From Phoronis australis (Eukaryota > Phoronida > Phoronidae), in assembly GCA_002633005.1 (NCBI GenBank), contig NMRA01000290.1, positions 126,748-190,747 on the forward strand: DNA of 64,000 nucleotides. Reading direction: 5' to 3'. This document shows positions 39,834 through 50,821 of the stretch, piece after piece. The number at the start of each line of letters is the position of its first letter. Positions within the stretch are counted from its first letter, which is position 1. Below the pieces are notes generated by a model. That model searched no databases, was not told where the DNA came from, and was given only the letters and a program-made list of their open reading frames with translations. The translations under genes were made by a program, and so were the position numbers.

Positions 39834-40678
39834 TAACAGCGTTTAAGCTGTAAGACAACTCACTTCTCTGTTAGCTCGCAGAACGTCCTTGACCTTTAAA
39901 GATATTCGTATGGATTTTTTCTTAAACACCTAAACCGGAACCCGGAAGAGATCGATGAGTCTGATTTGAGTCAGAGTCTGTGGCAAAAGAAAAGTCTAGG
40001 AGAAGCCGAGAATTTTAGGTCAAAGACAACGTCTGGGTGAGAGTCAACATTCTATGTCTGTTATGAATGTTTGCATATGTTCTGAAGTAAATTGATGTTC
40101 ACGAATATGATGGAGGCCGGAGGCTCGGAGCGTGTTGCTGGCGAAAGCCAACAATTACTGAATTAGTGTAAAAGCTCCATTTTCACTGCTGACCCGACCA
40201 AAAAGACATTGCTGGTATATGCCCTTTTCATGGCCTCTAGACCAATGTGCTGTGCCCCTTGTAATCCAGCCTTCACGGCTTGTAGACAGGCTGTTACAGT
40301 ATTTTGTCAATATTGTCAATGATAGACTCCGGTGACCTAAAGTCGTGAATATAAGGATAAAAAGCAGTTGATTGTCATACTACCCAATGTCCGTTAACAA
40401 CTGCTCATGTGATGTCATGGACATATATCAGTCTTCACAGATATACGTGTTTGTTTGTCTCCGTAAGCAGAGTTTTGAAATGGTCGCTGATATCACCATT
40501 TTGAATGAGGCCCTAAAGTTGTGACCGTTTCGTTTAAACGGAAATGCACCACAAAAATCAACTACAATGCTTACAGTTACTCTAGACGACATAAAAACGC
40601 ATTGCATTGTTTATTTATTCAGTTTCAACTATTATTACAACCTCTTGGTCTGTTTACACCGACCTCTAGTCTAAAGAC

Positions 40679-40723
40679 ACTGTCACGACGTTTCGGTCGG
40701 TCTCTTCTCCGGCCATTGTCAGG
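40679..40723 (-). ncRNA. Hammerhead-ribozyme-like core of a Penelope-like element
   Basis: Read on the minus strand there is CTGACAA, then a GC-rich stem-capable segment, then GAAACGTCG. Hammerhead cores have CUGANGA and GAAA, and Penelope-like elements are known to carry them in their terminal repeats. The first block has A where the conserved G is expected, so activity is doubtful. Confidence 0.4.
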
Positions 40724-40786
40724 TGTTCCCGCGTTCTTAGAAGAATGAGCACGGATACGTGGTACACTCATGGTGTGATTTTGTAT

Positions 40787-40870
40787 GCGAGGCAGGATTT
40801 GAACCCACGTCTTCTGAAACTACAGATAATTCGAGTCCAGCACCTTAACCACTACACCACGGAGTCATCC
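40787..40870 (-). repeat. tRNA-like module, copy 1
   Basis: On the minus strand an A-box TGGTGTAGTGG and a B-box GGTTCAAATCC are correctly ordered and about 40 bp apart. The inner region is too long and badly paired for a normal tRNA. This is a pol III promoter-bearing SINE-type module rather than a tRNA gene. Confidence 0.7.
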
Positions 40871-40922
40871 AATTAATTTTATTATACTGTAACGGGGGCG
40901 GTATCTACGACCAAGGCGCCCN

Positions 40923-41509
40923 GTTACAGTATTTTGTCAATATTGTCAATGATAGACTCCGGTGACCTAAAGTCGTGAATATAAGGATAAAAAGCAGTTG
41001 ATTGTCATACTACCCAATGTCCGTTAACAACTGCTCATGTGATGTCATGGACATATATCAGCCTTCACAGATATACGTGTTTGTTTGTCTCCGTAAGCAG
41101 AGTTTTGAAATGGTCGCTGATATCACCAATAACCATTTTGAATGAGGCCCTAAAGTTGTGACCGTTTTGTTTAAACGGAAATGCACCACAAAAATCAACT
41201 ACAATGCTTACAGTAACTCTAGACGACATAAAAACGCATTGCATTGTTTATTTATTCAGTTTCAACTATTATTACAACCTCTTGGTCTGTTTACACCGAC
41301 CTCTAGTCTAAAGACGGTCGGTCTCTTCTCCGGCCATTGTCAGGTGTTCCCGCGTTCTTAGAAGAATGAGCACGGACACGTGGTACACTCATGGTGTGAT
41401 TTTGTGTGCGAGGCAGGATTTGAACCCACGTCTTCTGAAACTACAGATAATTCGAGTCCAGCACCTTAACCACTACACCACGGAGTCATCCAATTAATTT
41501 TATTATACT
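40923..41509. repeat. Direct repeat copy 2 (Penelope-type terminal region), after the N at 40922
   Basis: A near-identical copy of 40293-40888. It gains 6 bp near 41130 and loses a block around 41316 that removes the GAAAC part of the hammerhead-like core. It directly adjoins the 3' end of the Penelope-like coding remnant. Confidence 0.9.
41408..41491 (-). repeat. tRNA-like module, copy 2
   Basis: The same A and B boxes as at 40787-40870. Here the module lies immediately downstream of the stop of the GIY-YIG reading frame. Confidence 0.7.
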
Positions 41510-42212
41510 TAAACCTTCCTAAGTAGACTGAGCCAGGTGTCACTTGGTTGTTTGCTTGGCTGACTGAAGACATTGCCTTGTACCTTCATGTACATGGCTT
41601 CCTTGATCTTTCTCTTGGTCCAACCTGTTTCACTGTCAAGTATTCGGATGTTATTCCACTGGTTGTTGTGTTGTTTCGACCACATGTGTTCTGCTACTCC
41701 TGATGAGGTATTACCTTCTCTACAACACCTCTTTTGCTCAGCAATTCTTGTCTCCAGTGGTCTTAATGTTTCAGCGATATACGATTCACCACGTTCACAT
41801 GGGATTTCATAGATGACATTTTTCTTTTTTCCCATGTCAGTTCTCGCCGACCCAGTGTGTCTGAGCTGCGGTATACTATTCTTATTTTAAATTCTCTACA
41901 TATGCATCCTAGCTTCTCGGTTATTCTGGGTATATACGGTAAGCACATAGTCTGCAGTGGGCGTTCTTATTCCATTGTGAATCTAATTGTAGGCGCTATG
42001 TTGTTCAGATGGTCAAGGAACTCTGATGGATTTTCTGAGTCTTGGCTGAATATTGTGAATGTGTCATCAACATATCGTTTCCACATCTCCGGGGGTCTGC
42101 TAGCTATGAGTTGTTTGTAAAAAATTCCCATGTTTGAAAACACTGCTGTCCAAGCTACTTTTTGTGATGACAGTGTACATGTCGAAAGGGGGTACTCAAA
42201 GAACTCTTGCAA
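41509..42212 (-). mobile_element. Truncated Penelope-like retroelement: reverse transcriptase fragment and GIY-YIG endonuclease
   Basis: The frame at 42212-41967 carries the reverse-transcriptase catalytic block RYVDDTF and ends in a stop after RFTME. A second frame (41948-41763) holds the linker LPYIPRITEKL. A third (41835-41509) holds the GIY-YIG nuclease (VIYEIPCERGESYIAET, then AEHMWSKQHNN), where the usual YIG reads YIA. The region normally found between the RT block and the linker is missing, and the frames are shifted relative to each other. It is a dead, 5'-truncated, internally deleted copy. Penelope-like elements insert by target-primed reverse transcription using this nuclease. Confidence 0.9.
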
Positions 42213-43404
42213 TCATAAACAAAGATTTCAACATTTTTTTCGTAAGTGGAGTTCAAGTTTACCTCATGAACTGTTATAGGTACCTCTGAGATGAGCAAAA
42301 GTGCACCTTAATACGAATGTCCCATCTCCCATGTTCCCCCGGTTACCCGTGTTCAAAATCTGCGAGCATGCCTTCGGAAATTGCTTATAACATTCCGTTT
42401 TGATCAACAAATCCATTGATTTCTGATTTACTAGTTTATGTATCTACGGAAATCGATAGAGTCATAGATGACCTTTGACAATTAGAAGCTAATCTTGTAA
42501 AAATTGACGATGTTTCAGTGAATTTAGTTGCAGCAGCCTGAAGTTGGAAAAACTCTATAATCCGATCCCCAAATAGTAAAGTACACTTGGACAATGTTTA
42601 CCTATTAAAATAACTGTCAAAGAAATTGATGAAATTTGGAATCATGAACCATAGATCGAAAAAAATTTTAAAAATCATTACATATAAAATTAAACTCATT
42701 GCTTGGATAGGTTGTTTTTGCACTTTCTTGGTGTTTTTAGTTTCCAGTAGTATTGCACAATGAATTATTGTTTTTCAAAACTGAATTTTTTGCTTGCCCT
42801 GATTCCCATGCACGTCATGACTGCTGCACCCACGTTAAAAATAAGATGTAACCATGCGGTAGGCCCGTGCAGAATCTCAGTGATCCACAATCCTGAACTC
42901 CAGGTGTTGAAGTGTGTACATTTTTGGAACACACTCTGATCATTTTCCCCACAAACCAGAAACTGGACTGCTGGTCATGTTTCAACAGGGGATTTTGAAA
43001 CAGCCCTAAAGGCACTATACCAGGGACCTCGATGACCTCACCTTTTCAAAAAGACTTCAAAACAATGATCATAATAAAATAAAATATTACCGAAACTGGA
43101 TCACAATAAAACGAATCTTGACATGAAAGTTAGCATAGACGGATAGGTACAAGGTACGAGCTAAGTTGCCTGTCTCAAGGGAATCATAGTTGACCAGCAA
43201 CTAGCTTTAGTTCATCGGGAATTTCGTATTTTCACACTATTAGATCTCAGCTACAGTTACTTGAAGTAGCTCCCAGCTACCCGTCAGTGCACTGATCCTA
43301 GGCCCATTTTTAGTCTTTGTGTTGGTTCACGGTTAGTCAACTTGATGGCTGCATCCCTGGGATTGCCTCCCACCTAGGGCGGACGTGGGAGGTTCGGTAC
43401 AACA

Positions 43405-43455
43405 ACTATTATGGCACGGGGAGGGGGGGTGATGGTGATGGGGGGGGGTAGTTTG
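43405..43455 (+). other. G-rich tract
   Basis: Runs of four to nine G are separated by short TGATGGTGAT-like spacers, enough for a G-quadruplex. The flanking sequence to about 43500 looks like a repeat remnant. Confidence 0.5.
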
Positions 43456-44389
43456 GCGAAGTCTCAATTGTTTGTGCCCCCCAATAATGTTTTGGTTCCT
43501 ACGGGCCTGAAAATACAGCCAAAGTGTCACCAAAATCTTTTTCACTAATTTGTGAAATTGGCACAAATCAAAAGACTAGGGGAAAAATACTTGTTGACTG
43601 TGCTAGTACTTAATTAATTAAATTCCTTTAGGATATTTGGGAACCATATAAACAGTCTTACAGTTGTATTTTGCCTCTTTTGCCTTTCTCTAACAATAAA
43701 AAATTGAATTGTCTGCCATCTTGTACTCTCAAATTTTGACCTAATAATGTCATAGTCCTGAATGCCAGCCAATGAATGCTTTTAAGTTTTTGAGTTCACA
43801 ACAATGCAAATGGCAGAGTGACAGGCGAATAGTGAAACATCAAATGTTCATGTGAATAAGTTCTTTTGAATGGTTTGATTTTCGAGCAGCTATTATTTCT
43901 GCAGATAAATATTCTCGCGCCATCGCAATTTGACATACATAGGTTTAGTATTTGATGTGCAATTCGAGTGTGATAAGTATGATACTAAATTCTACACTTT
44001 CAATATACGGATTCCAACCCTGTTTAAGAATTGGTTTACTGACCAAGAATTGCTGTGTGTTAACTTCACAAAGACCTCAAAATTTTACATCGCCTGGATA
44101 ATTCTGTTCATCACCTCACCGTGAAACTTATCAGCTTATATCAATATATACAGAGAGTTAATGGTCTCCTAGTGACAATTTTGTTTTTTATGTTTTCCTG
44201 CTCAGAGATTAGTACCTAGGACTAGATCATGGCTCTGATCTATTCTCATGATTGGCAATAAAAGTGACATTGAGTAACTTAGCAATGAAGCGTGGCCCCT
44301 CCCTGTAAGGGTGCCACATCATGGTGATTATTTTATTGATTTTTTGTTCTCATCACTTTTTTTATTAACTTTTCTGTACAGAAACCAAG

Positions 44390-47300
44390 ATGGCCGATTA
44401 TGACAACCCTCCACCTTCTTACTCAGAGACCACTCAAGAAAACACCACCCTAGGCTGTTACATGTCTTATGTGAAGAGTATTCCAGGAATTTTAAAAATC
44501 TTGGAGATGGTAAGTTCATTGTCTATGTACTTAATGAACAGAATTCCCCAGCTTTTTTCTATTGTAAGTCTTATAATATTTTTATATTTAAATGAAATAC
44601 TTTACGTGCACTTATAAATGAATGAAGATTCAATTTTAGATAAAAGTTTAAAGACACAAATGATGCTAATTGTTTAACCTCATTCATCTTGGCTTCGTAC
44701 TCTATCGTGTATTTAACTTTGACATCAGAGCCAAGTGTCATACTTAAACTAATCTGAGCATTATCGCCTTAAGATCTTGGGTATCTAATAATTAAGACAG
44801 AGCATCCCTTAATAAATTCCTAAGACATTGGCCAGACTAGAATCCTTAAATTATTTTAGTGTCGTCTGCTGTTCAATAGGTGTCTCTGTAGTCTTCTTTA
44901 TTCAGTTTCACACTTGTGTATATACTGCTTGACATCCCACTGTTACATTTGTGTTGTTCTCTCGCCTATGCCTTCCTAGTGGGCTCTTAGCCTTTCCTAA
45001 GCCAAGAAAAAGTCTTGTAGCAAAACAAAACATTTATGCAGATTTGGTGATATTTCATTCTGGTAGGTTTAGGGCTCAGCAATGTGATTGTTCGTTTAGA
45101 CAGTAGAACGAGCCATTTCACTGGTGTAGCTAAATATCACATTTTTGTATGAGAAAACTTGCTATTTATAAATTGTGTGCTATTTAGCTAGTTACTAAAC
45201 ATATTAAAAGAAGTCAAAAATAACAGGTCAAATATTTGCATATAACTTAAATTAAATTACATAGCGAACTATTTATAACTGTCAAGAGTTTGAAATAAGG
45301 TTGTTGACAGTACTCCATACGCTCTTCTAGTATGTGTCATGGCAATAGTGTGGACATCTTGAATTTTTGTTATTAAAAGTACTTTAGCATAAGGAGTTCC
45401 AAACCTGATGAGTGTCACATTCTACTACGGTAATAGTTCTCATTAGCATGCTGCCATTGTCGTGACACAGTGCTGCCATCTATAGCCGCTGTGTGTCTTT
45501 GCAGGTTTTCAGTCTGCTGATGTTCATATGTGCATCTGCCAACTTTGTCTGGCTTTTGTATTTGCATGCTGCCATTACCATGACACAGTGCTACCATCTT
45601 TATACTATAGCCTCTGTGTGTCTCTGCAGGTTTTCAGCCTGGTGACGTTCATCTGTGCATCTGCCAACTCTGTCTGGATCTTGCCTCAGTATGGGGGTGG
45701 ATTCGTCCAGTTTACTGGCATCACCGCGTTGCTCATCTCCGCAGTATTCTTTCTGTTCCGGGTGACTAATCTGATCAGCAAGCTTCCTGGTCCAATTCCA
45801 TTCATTGTGAGTAAACAATATCGTGTCGCTGCACTTACCTCAGGAAAGCAAGGATTTTAGGATTCAAGCGCCTCATGTTATTGACACGGAAATACGTTTC
45901 ATTGTCACTTTGCGGTTGCTCAACTCTGACGAACTGGCACAGCAAACTCGTGTTGGCATTCATGCCTTATTCCGTTTAACTGCAAAAATAGTATGAATTG
46001 CAGTTAGATCGTGACAGATGATTAAAATTCAAATTTGTGACCAAAATAACATACCAATCAGCGATCGCGCAATGTACTATGATAGCGTACATAATCACTT
46101 GAGAAAGTTGCCAACCAACAAAATCAAATTGAAATATGACAGAAAAAATAATGTTGCCCATAATTTTTTAAATTGGCCTGTAGTTTCAAGTTATGTAGCT
46201 CATACAATTAACCCATCTCTCACTTTTTCTAAAATAAACCCAGCTATTGTAAAAGGATATTTCAAAAATCCTGTTTGATATCTCCAAAAGGTGTGCTGTA
46301 GATGTGAACAACTTGCAACAACCTATTAGATCGCCCAAGTGTTCGAGATATCCCTATGTGTTACAAGAGAAGTATGTGATCACCCTAGATACATTGCCAA
46401 GTCTCTTGCATCTAGAATGCAGCCCCAAGATTCTGTCATCCATTGACCTACTTAATTTGTACAGTTAGTGTCACTTCTATGAGGAGAAAGCGTTATTCAG
46501 CTAAAACACTGTGTCACAAATTGAATGTGATGTGATGTGGTCCCCACAGCTATCCGTGAACGCACATGAAGGCAGTTATATTTTCTTTAGGAAGCGTTAT
46601 AAAACTTTTTCAAAGCTTATGAGGATTAACCATTGTGACAGAGATTTTAAGTGATCTAGTCATTAGTTGTTACTTCTTAAAAATCCCTAAATTTTTCTGG
46701 AGATGAATTGAGATTCTTAATAGGGTAAAGTTAGTTTTTCAAATTTTATGTTATTACTTAGTCAATGAACTGAGTAAATTTTGCTGAATATTGTATTTAA
46801 AGTGACATTATCGACAAAAATAGGTTTTCTGAGATCAGCCCCAACATGGATTTGAATATACAAGCACTACTGTGGTTGTCAAATGTTCTGGCGCTGGAGC
46901 TAAACTCCACATAATTATTAAAGTGTCACGGGTGAGAAACAACATGACCGCCGGTCCTCTAAACAGGACCTCCGGGGATCAAATGGGACCGCCGCACCAG
47001 AAAATGGGACTGACGCACCCAAAAACATGACCGCCCCACCACAAAACAGGACCGCCGGGGACTGAGTAGTTAAGGCCTTTGTGTGATACTGCGGGTTATG
47101 ACGTAACCGGTCAGATAGCTGTGTAAAGACTATCGCCAAAATAAAGCTTGACAGCCTTGCGTTATTGAGCTCCGTTACATCCCCGACATTGCCCACAGCC
47201 CGGGTAGTTCTGCTCGTCACCTCGTCGTGGAACTTACATCAACATGTAGTAGAGCGCGCGACCGATGCAGGCGCATGCAAAATCTAGGCGTCAACCAACA

Positions 47301-50300
47301 CTCACCTTGCAGTTTGCAACCGCTTGAGTGAAAAACAATCTAATGAACTGTTGTAATAATAAGTGACATGTGCACGCGCCATTTCCTCAGAAAAATTTTG
47401 AGACATCTTTCNTGATTAAAATTCAAATTTGTGACCAAAATAACTTACCAATCAGCGATCGCGCAATGTACTATGATAGCATACATAATCAATTGAGAAA
47501 GTTGCCAACCAACAAAATCAAATTGAAATGGGACTGAAAAAATAATGTTGCCCATAATTTTTTAAATTGGCCTGTAGTTTCAAGTTATGTAGATCATACA
47601 ATTAACCCATCCCTCACTTTTTCTAAAATAAACCCAGGTATTGTAAAAGGATATTTCAAAAATCCTGTTTGATATCACCAAAAGTTGTGCTGTAGATGTG
47701 AAAAACTTGCAACAACCTATTAGATCGCCCAAGTGTTTGAGATATCCCTATGTGTTATAAGAGAAGTATGTGATCACCCTAGCTACATAGCCAAGTCTCT
47801 TGCATCTAGAATGCAGCCCCAAGATTCTGTCATCCATTGACCTACTTAATTTGTACAGTTAGTGTCACTTCTAAGAGGAGAAAGCGTTATTCAGCTAAAA
47901 CACTGTGTCACAAATTGAATGTGATGTGATGTGGTCCCCACAGCTATCCATGCACATGAAGGCAGTTATATTTTCTATAGGAAGCGTTCTAAAACTTTTC
48001 TAAAACTTATGAGGATTAACCATTGTGACAGAGATTTTAAGTGATCTAGTCATTAGTTGTTACTTCTTAAAAATCCCTAAATTTTTCTCGAGATGAATTG
48101 AGATTCTTAATAGGGTAAAATTAGTTTTTCAAATTTTATGTTATTACGTAGTCAATGAACTGAGTAAATTTTGCTGAATATTGTATTTAAAGTGACATTA
48201 TCGACAAAAATAGGTTTTCTGAGATCAACCCCTACATGGATTTGAATCTACAAGCTCTACTGTGGTTGTCAAATGTTCTGGCGCTGGAGCTAAACTCCAC
48301 ATAATTAATAAAGTGTTCTTTCTAAGTGTAATTAACTGGTAAAGTCATCTGCCTTGATTTCGGAAAATGTCTGACTGACAGCGGCAAGGATTGACGGTTT
48401 GTAATAAAATCATAAAAGCACAGGATTTTGTTGTTTTATAGCTCTCGTTAAAGCTACTAACTTCTAGAAGTCTATCCCATCCAATGATAATAATAACTTC
48501 AAAAAGTCTATCCCATACAACAACAATAATAACTTCTAAAAGTCTATCTCATCCAACAGGATCACCAAAAATGCGTTTTTCAGCTGTAAAAGTGATAATG
48601 CCCCAGTAACATGACATTTTAGTGTGCAGAAGTTGGAGTGAATCTGTTGTGGCTAGTTTTTATGCTGAGAACTTGATTTATTCTTGGCTGTAGCTGGCTC
48701 TCTTTTTGACGATCTCATTTCTTGTTTTTTTATATATCCTAGAGCTTTTTTATCATGTACATGTGGCGTACTGTTAAAATGTATTTAGGGTGACTTTTGC
48801 ACAATTTTAACATGGTTGTGGCAGTTAGTATAATGAGCATAATATAAAACAAGATGGTGTTCATTCATTTCCTTGATATTTCCAGGAGTTCATAGTCTTC
48901 ATAGTGATTGATGTGTGCTTCCTCATCAGTGGCATCCTGTCAGCAGTTAGAGCTGGCATGGTCTGGTTTGTCTACAAACCAGGTGGCGTCAAAGAAGAGC
49001 ACAGTTCTGCCCCCATTGGCGCAGCTGCGGTGAGTCAGAGGTCATCTATTGCTGGGCTTGATTTGGTGACTTCAGGTTGCCAATTTGACCTCAGATTTTG
49101 TTCTGTGACTTGGTAAAAATCTCAGGTTGCCATGAAGTTGTCATGTCACACCCTAAAATTTATTTCAAAACTACATGAAGTAAATGGACTTCATTGGAAT
49201 CATTTGGTGGAACTGGAAAGGCCTGACTGTGATCATCTGCCTCAGGAAGTGAGCCTGTTTGCAGGATATTGAACCCAAAAGGTGGAAATTGTTAGTCACC
49301 AAGCATGCGAGACACTCCTCGGGTGCTCTGGTGGGCATATGCTGAGTTTACTGGGTTTTTCACTTTTGGTATGTCATTTATTTATGCTGAGTTTACTGGG
49401 TTTTTCACTTTATGTATGTCATTTATTTCATTTTTGCGGGTTTTTGCTATTAATGAGGTTTGACAACCTGGGAATTTTGACTGGTCACATTGAGCGACTT
49501 GATGATATGTCAAGACTGGTATTGAAATATAAAACTCAGTGCAGATCTATGCAGAGTGTGGGGGCAAGTTATCTAAAGGAAAATGAAGTCCCCATGTCTG
49601 TCTTTGGGAGTTCCCATGGGCTGTCATCAAAGGTCTGCCATACTTGGGCAGATCATGACTCTAAAAACTTACTGACTATGGTGTTTGGCATTGAGACATA
49701 AGGCATAGTGAATAGAAAGACAAATTAAAAAATCTGAAATGGATGTTTCCTCTTTTACATTAAACCTGGATGCCCGCCATAAGCCATGTTATTCAACCTG
49801 GATGCCTGCCATAAGCCATGTTATTCAACCTGGTGTCTTGAGCTTTCCATAACATGATAACAAATGGTTTCCATCCCCAAACTGTCCATGGCAGGTAAAG
49901 ACAGTAATCACTTTTCATTTGATTGGCAGACTCATCCAAACTTTACTGCCCTATAAAATCAACTCGTCCAAACTGAACTACTCTATCAATTGAAGCTCAT
50001 AGTAATTCGTTTCATTGGTTGAAACCAACTGCTGTCACAGTAGGGAAATTTTTTGTAAGTTTGTTTGAGTTAATCACCTTATTTTGTGATTTTCATGTTT
50101 TGATGGGAAATAGGAAGGAAATGCTCTTTCAGGTTATGTTTACTGCTGGATTTTTATTTCACCTGATGTTCCCATCTAATTATAAGATTTTTGAGCCCCA
50201 TGCGGTGCCACCTTAGAAAAATATATGGTTTGTTTCATGTTTTCAAGTGGAACCATTTGTTTTGTGTTTTGTTTTTTTAGCCGCGAGTTAGTGTTCCTAA

Positions 50301-50821
50301 TTACCCTCGTTAGAACGAAATGGAGTTCACTGAGAGGATTCATCACCACTAACCAGTCTGAAGTTTGTGATTTTGGCTTGAGGGCTTTGACCTAATCAGC
50401 ACTGAGTGGGTCCTCAACATCTTACTTGACCTAATCAGCACTAAATGGGTCCTCAACGTCTTACTTGTCGTAATGGAATTCATGACCAAACACTTGCTAT
50501 CTTCCTTTGGTGCTGAGATAAAACTTTGTTTGAAATTCCAATGTCAATCGTGCTATTGTGTTCTGGTCATTACAGGGTATTTTAATATCGATCAAACTTG
50601 ATGTGATCATACCTTGCTTGATGCTGTGAAGGTGATTTACCTGTTGGTCAGTAAAGCCTCGTTTTTCCTTTCAGTTTTTCTCCTTTCTCTGCCTGTTCAT
50701 TTACGTTGCCTCTACATTCTTCGCCTTCAAGCAGTGGCGCAGTGGAAGTGTGTCCAGACCGCCTCCAAGACAAGAACCCAGTGAGCCAGCACCATCTGGG
50801 GACGACTTTGAGAAGTACTAG
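44390..50821 (+). CDS. MARVEL-domain tetraspan protein, plasmolipin/MAL-like
   Basis: Four phase-0 exons (44390-44509, 45630-45806, 48886-49029, 50675-50821) encode 195 residues ending in TAG. The ATG is in a strong context (CCAAGATGG), eight bases after an acceptor at 44381, so a non-coding first exon lies upstream. Four hydrophobic helices are visible at about residues 34-56, 68-86, 100-120 and 144-166, with short polar loops. The end of TM4 (YVASTFFAFKQWR) resembles plasmolipin (182 residues in human). MARVEL proteins sort and organise lipid-rich apical and myelin-type membranes. A PPSY at residues 8-11 is a potential WW-domain (NEDD4-type ligase) ligand. The tail is proline-rich. CMTM family membership is an alternative. 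Confidence 0.9.
45446..45686 (+). repeat. Tandem duplication of the 5' part of MARVEL exon 2 with its acceptor
   Basis: Copy 1 (45446-45563) and copy 2 (45564 onward) share the polypyrimidine tract, the TTTGCAG or TCTGCAG acceptor, and about 50 bases of exon. Copy 1 would encode VFSLLMFICASANFVW against VFSLVTFICASANSVW in the real exon. No good donor follows in copy 1. Use of its acceptor alone reads through the second copy to an in-frame TGA. Confidence 0.9.
46019..46926. repeat. Direct repeat copy 1, before the N at 47412
   Basis: This 908-bp segment is repeated at 47413-48316 with only scattered differences. It lies in the large intron of the MARVEL gene. It has an open frame at 46018-46278 with no recognisable motif, and the frame is broken in copy 2. 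Confidence 0.9.
46933..47063. repeat. GC-rich minisatellite, about six units of 22 bp
   Basis: Units resemble AAAACAGGACCGCCGCACCA. Variants read CATGACCGCC, GGGACCGCC or GGGACTGACGC. It lies only between the two 0.9-kb copies. Confidence 0.75.
47111..47341. repeat. Solo arm of the foldback element family
   Basis: Matches the left arm at 38741-38957 over most of its length, including AGACTATCGCCAAAATA, TTCTGCTCGTCACC, GCAAAATCT and ACTCACCTTGC. Confidence 0.75.
47413..48316. repeat. Direct repeat copy 2, after the N at 47412
   Basis: A near-identical copy of 46019-46926, about 904 bp. It includes a few substitutions and short indels, for example a 4-bp loss near 47950. Confidence 0.9.

Larger units (their letters stand above)
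40293..40888. repeat. Direct repeat copy 1 (Penelope-type terminal region), before the N at 40922
   Basis: This 596-bp segment is repeated at 40923-41509 with substitutions and two small indels. It contains a tRNA-like module and a hammerhead-like core, both on the minus strand. Confidence 0.9.
35450..44389. other. Divergent intergenic region between Beclin 1 and the MARVEL gene, repeat-rich
   Basis: It contains no recognisable host exon. Both flanking genes appear to have non-coding first exons, so their promoters should lie in this interval, but I cannot place them. It holds a half MITE (35765-35840), a 54-bp duplication, the GTACGTAC motif cluster, a foldback element, an N-joined duplication, a truncated Penelope-like element, and a G-rich tract at about 43410-43450. 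Confidence 0.6.

Noticed and set aside
46018-46278. Open frame of 86 residues starting near the first 0.9-kb copy
   Set aside because: The frame is broken in the second copy (47413 onward), it has no recognisable motif, and it lies in an intron.
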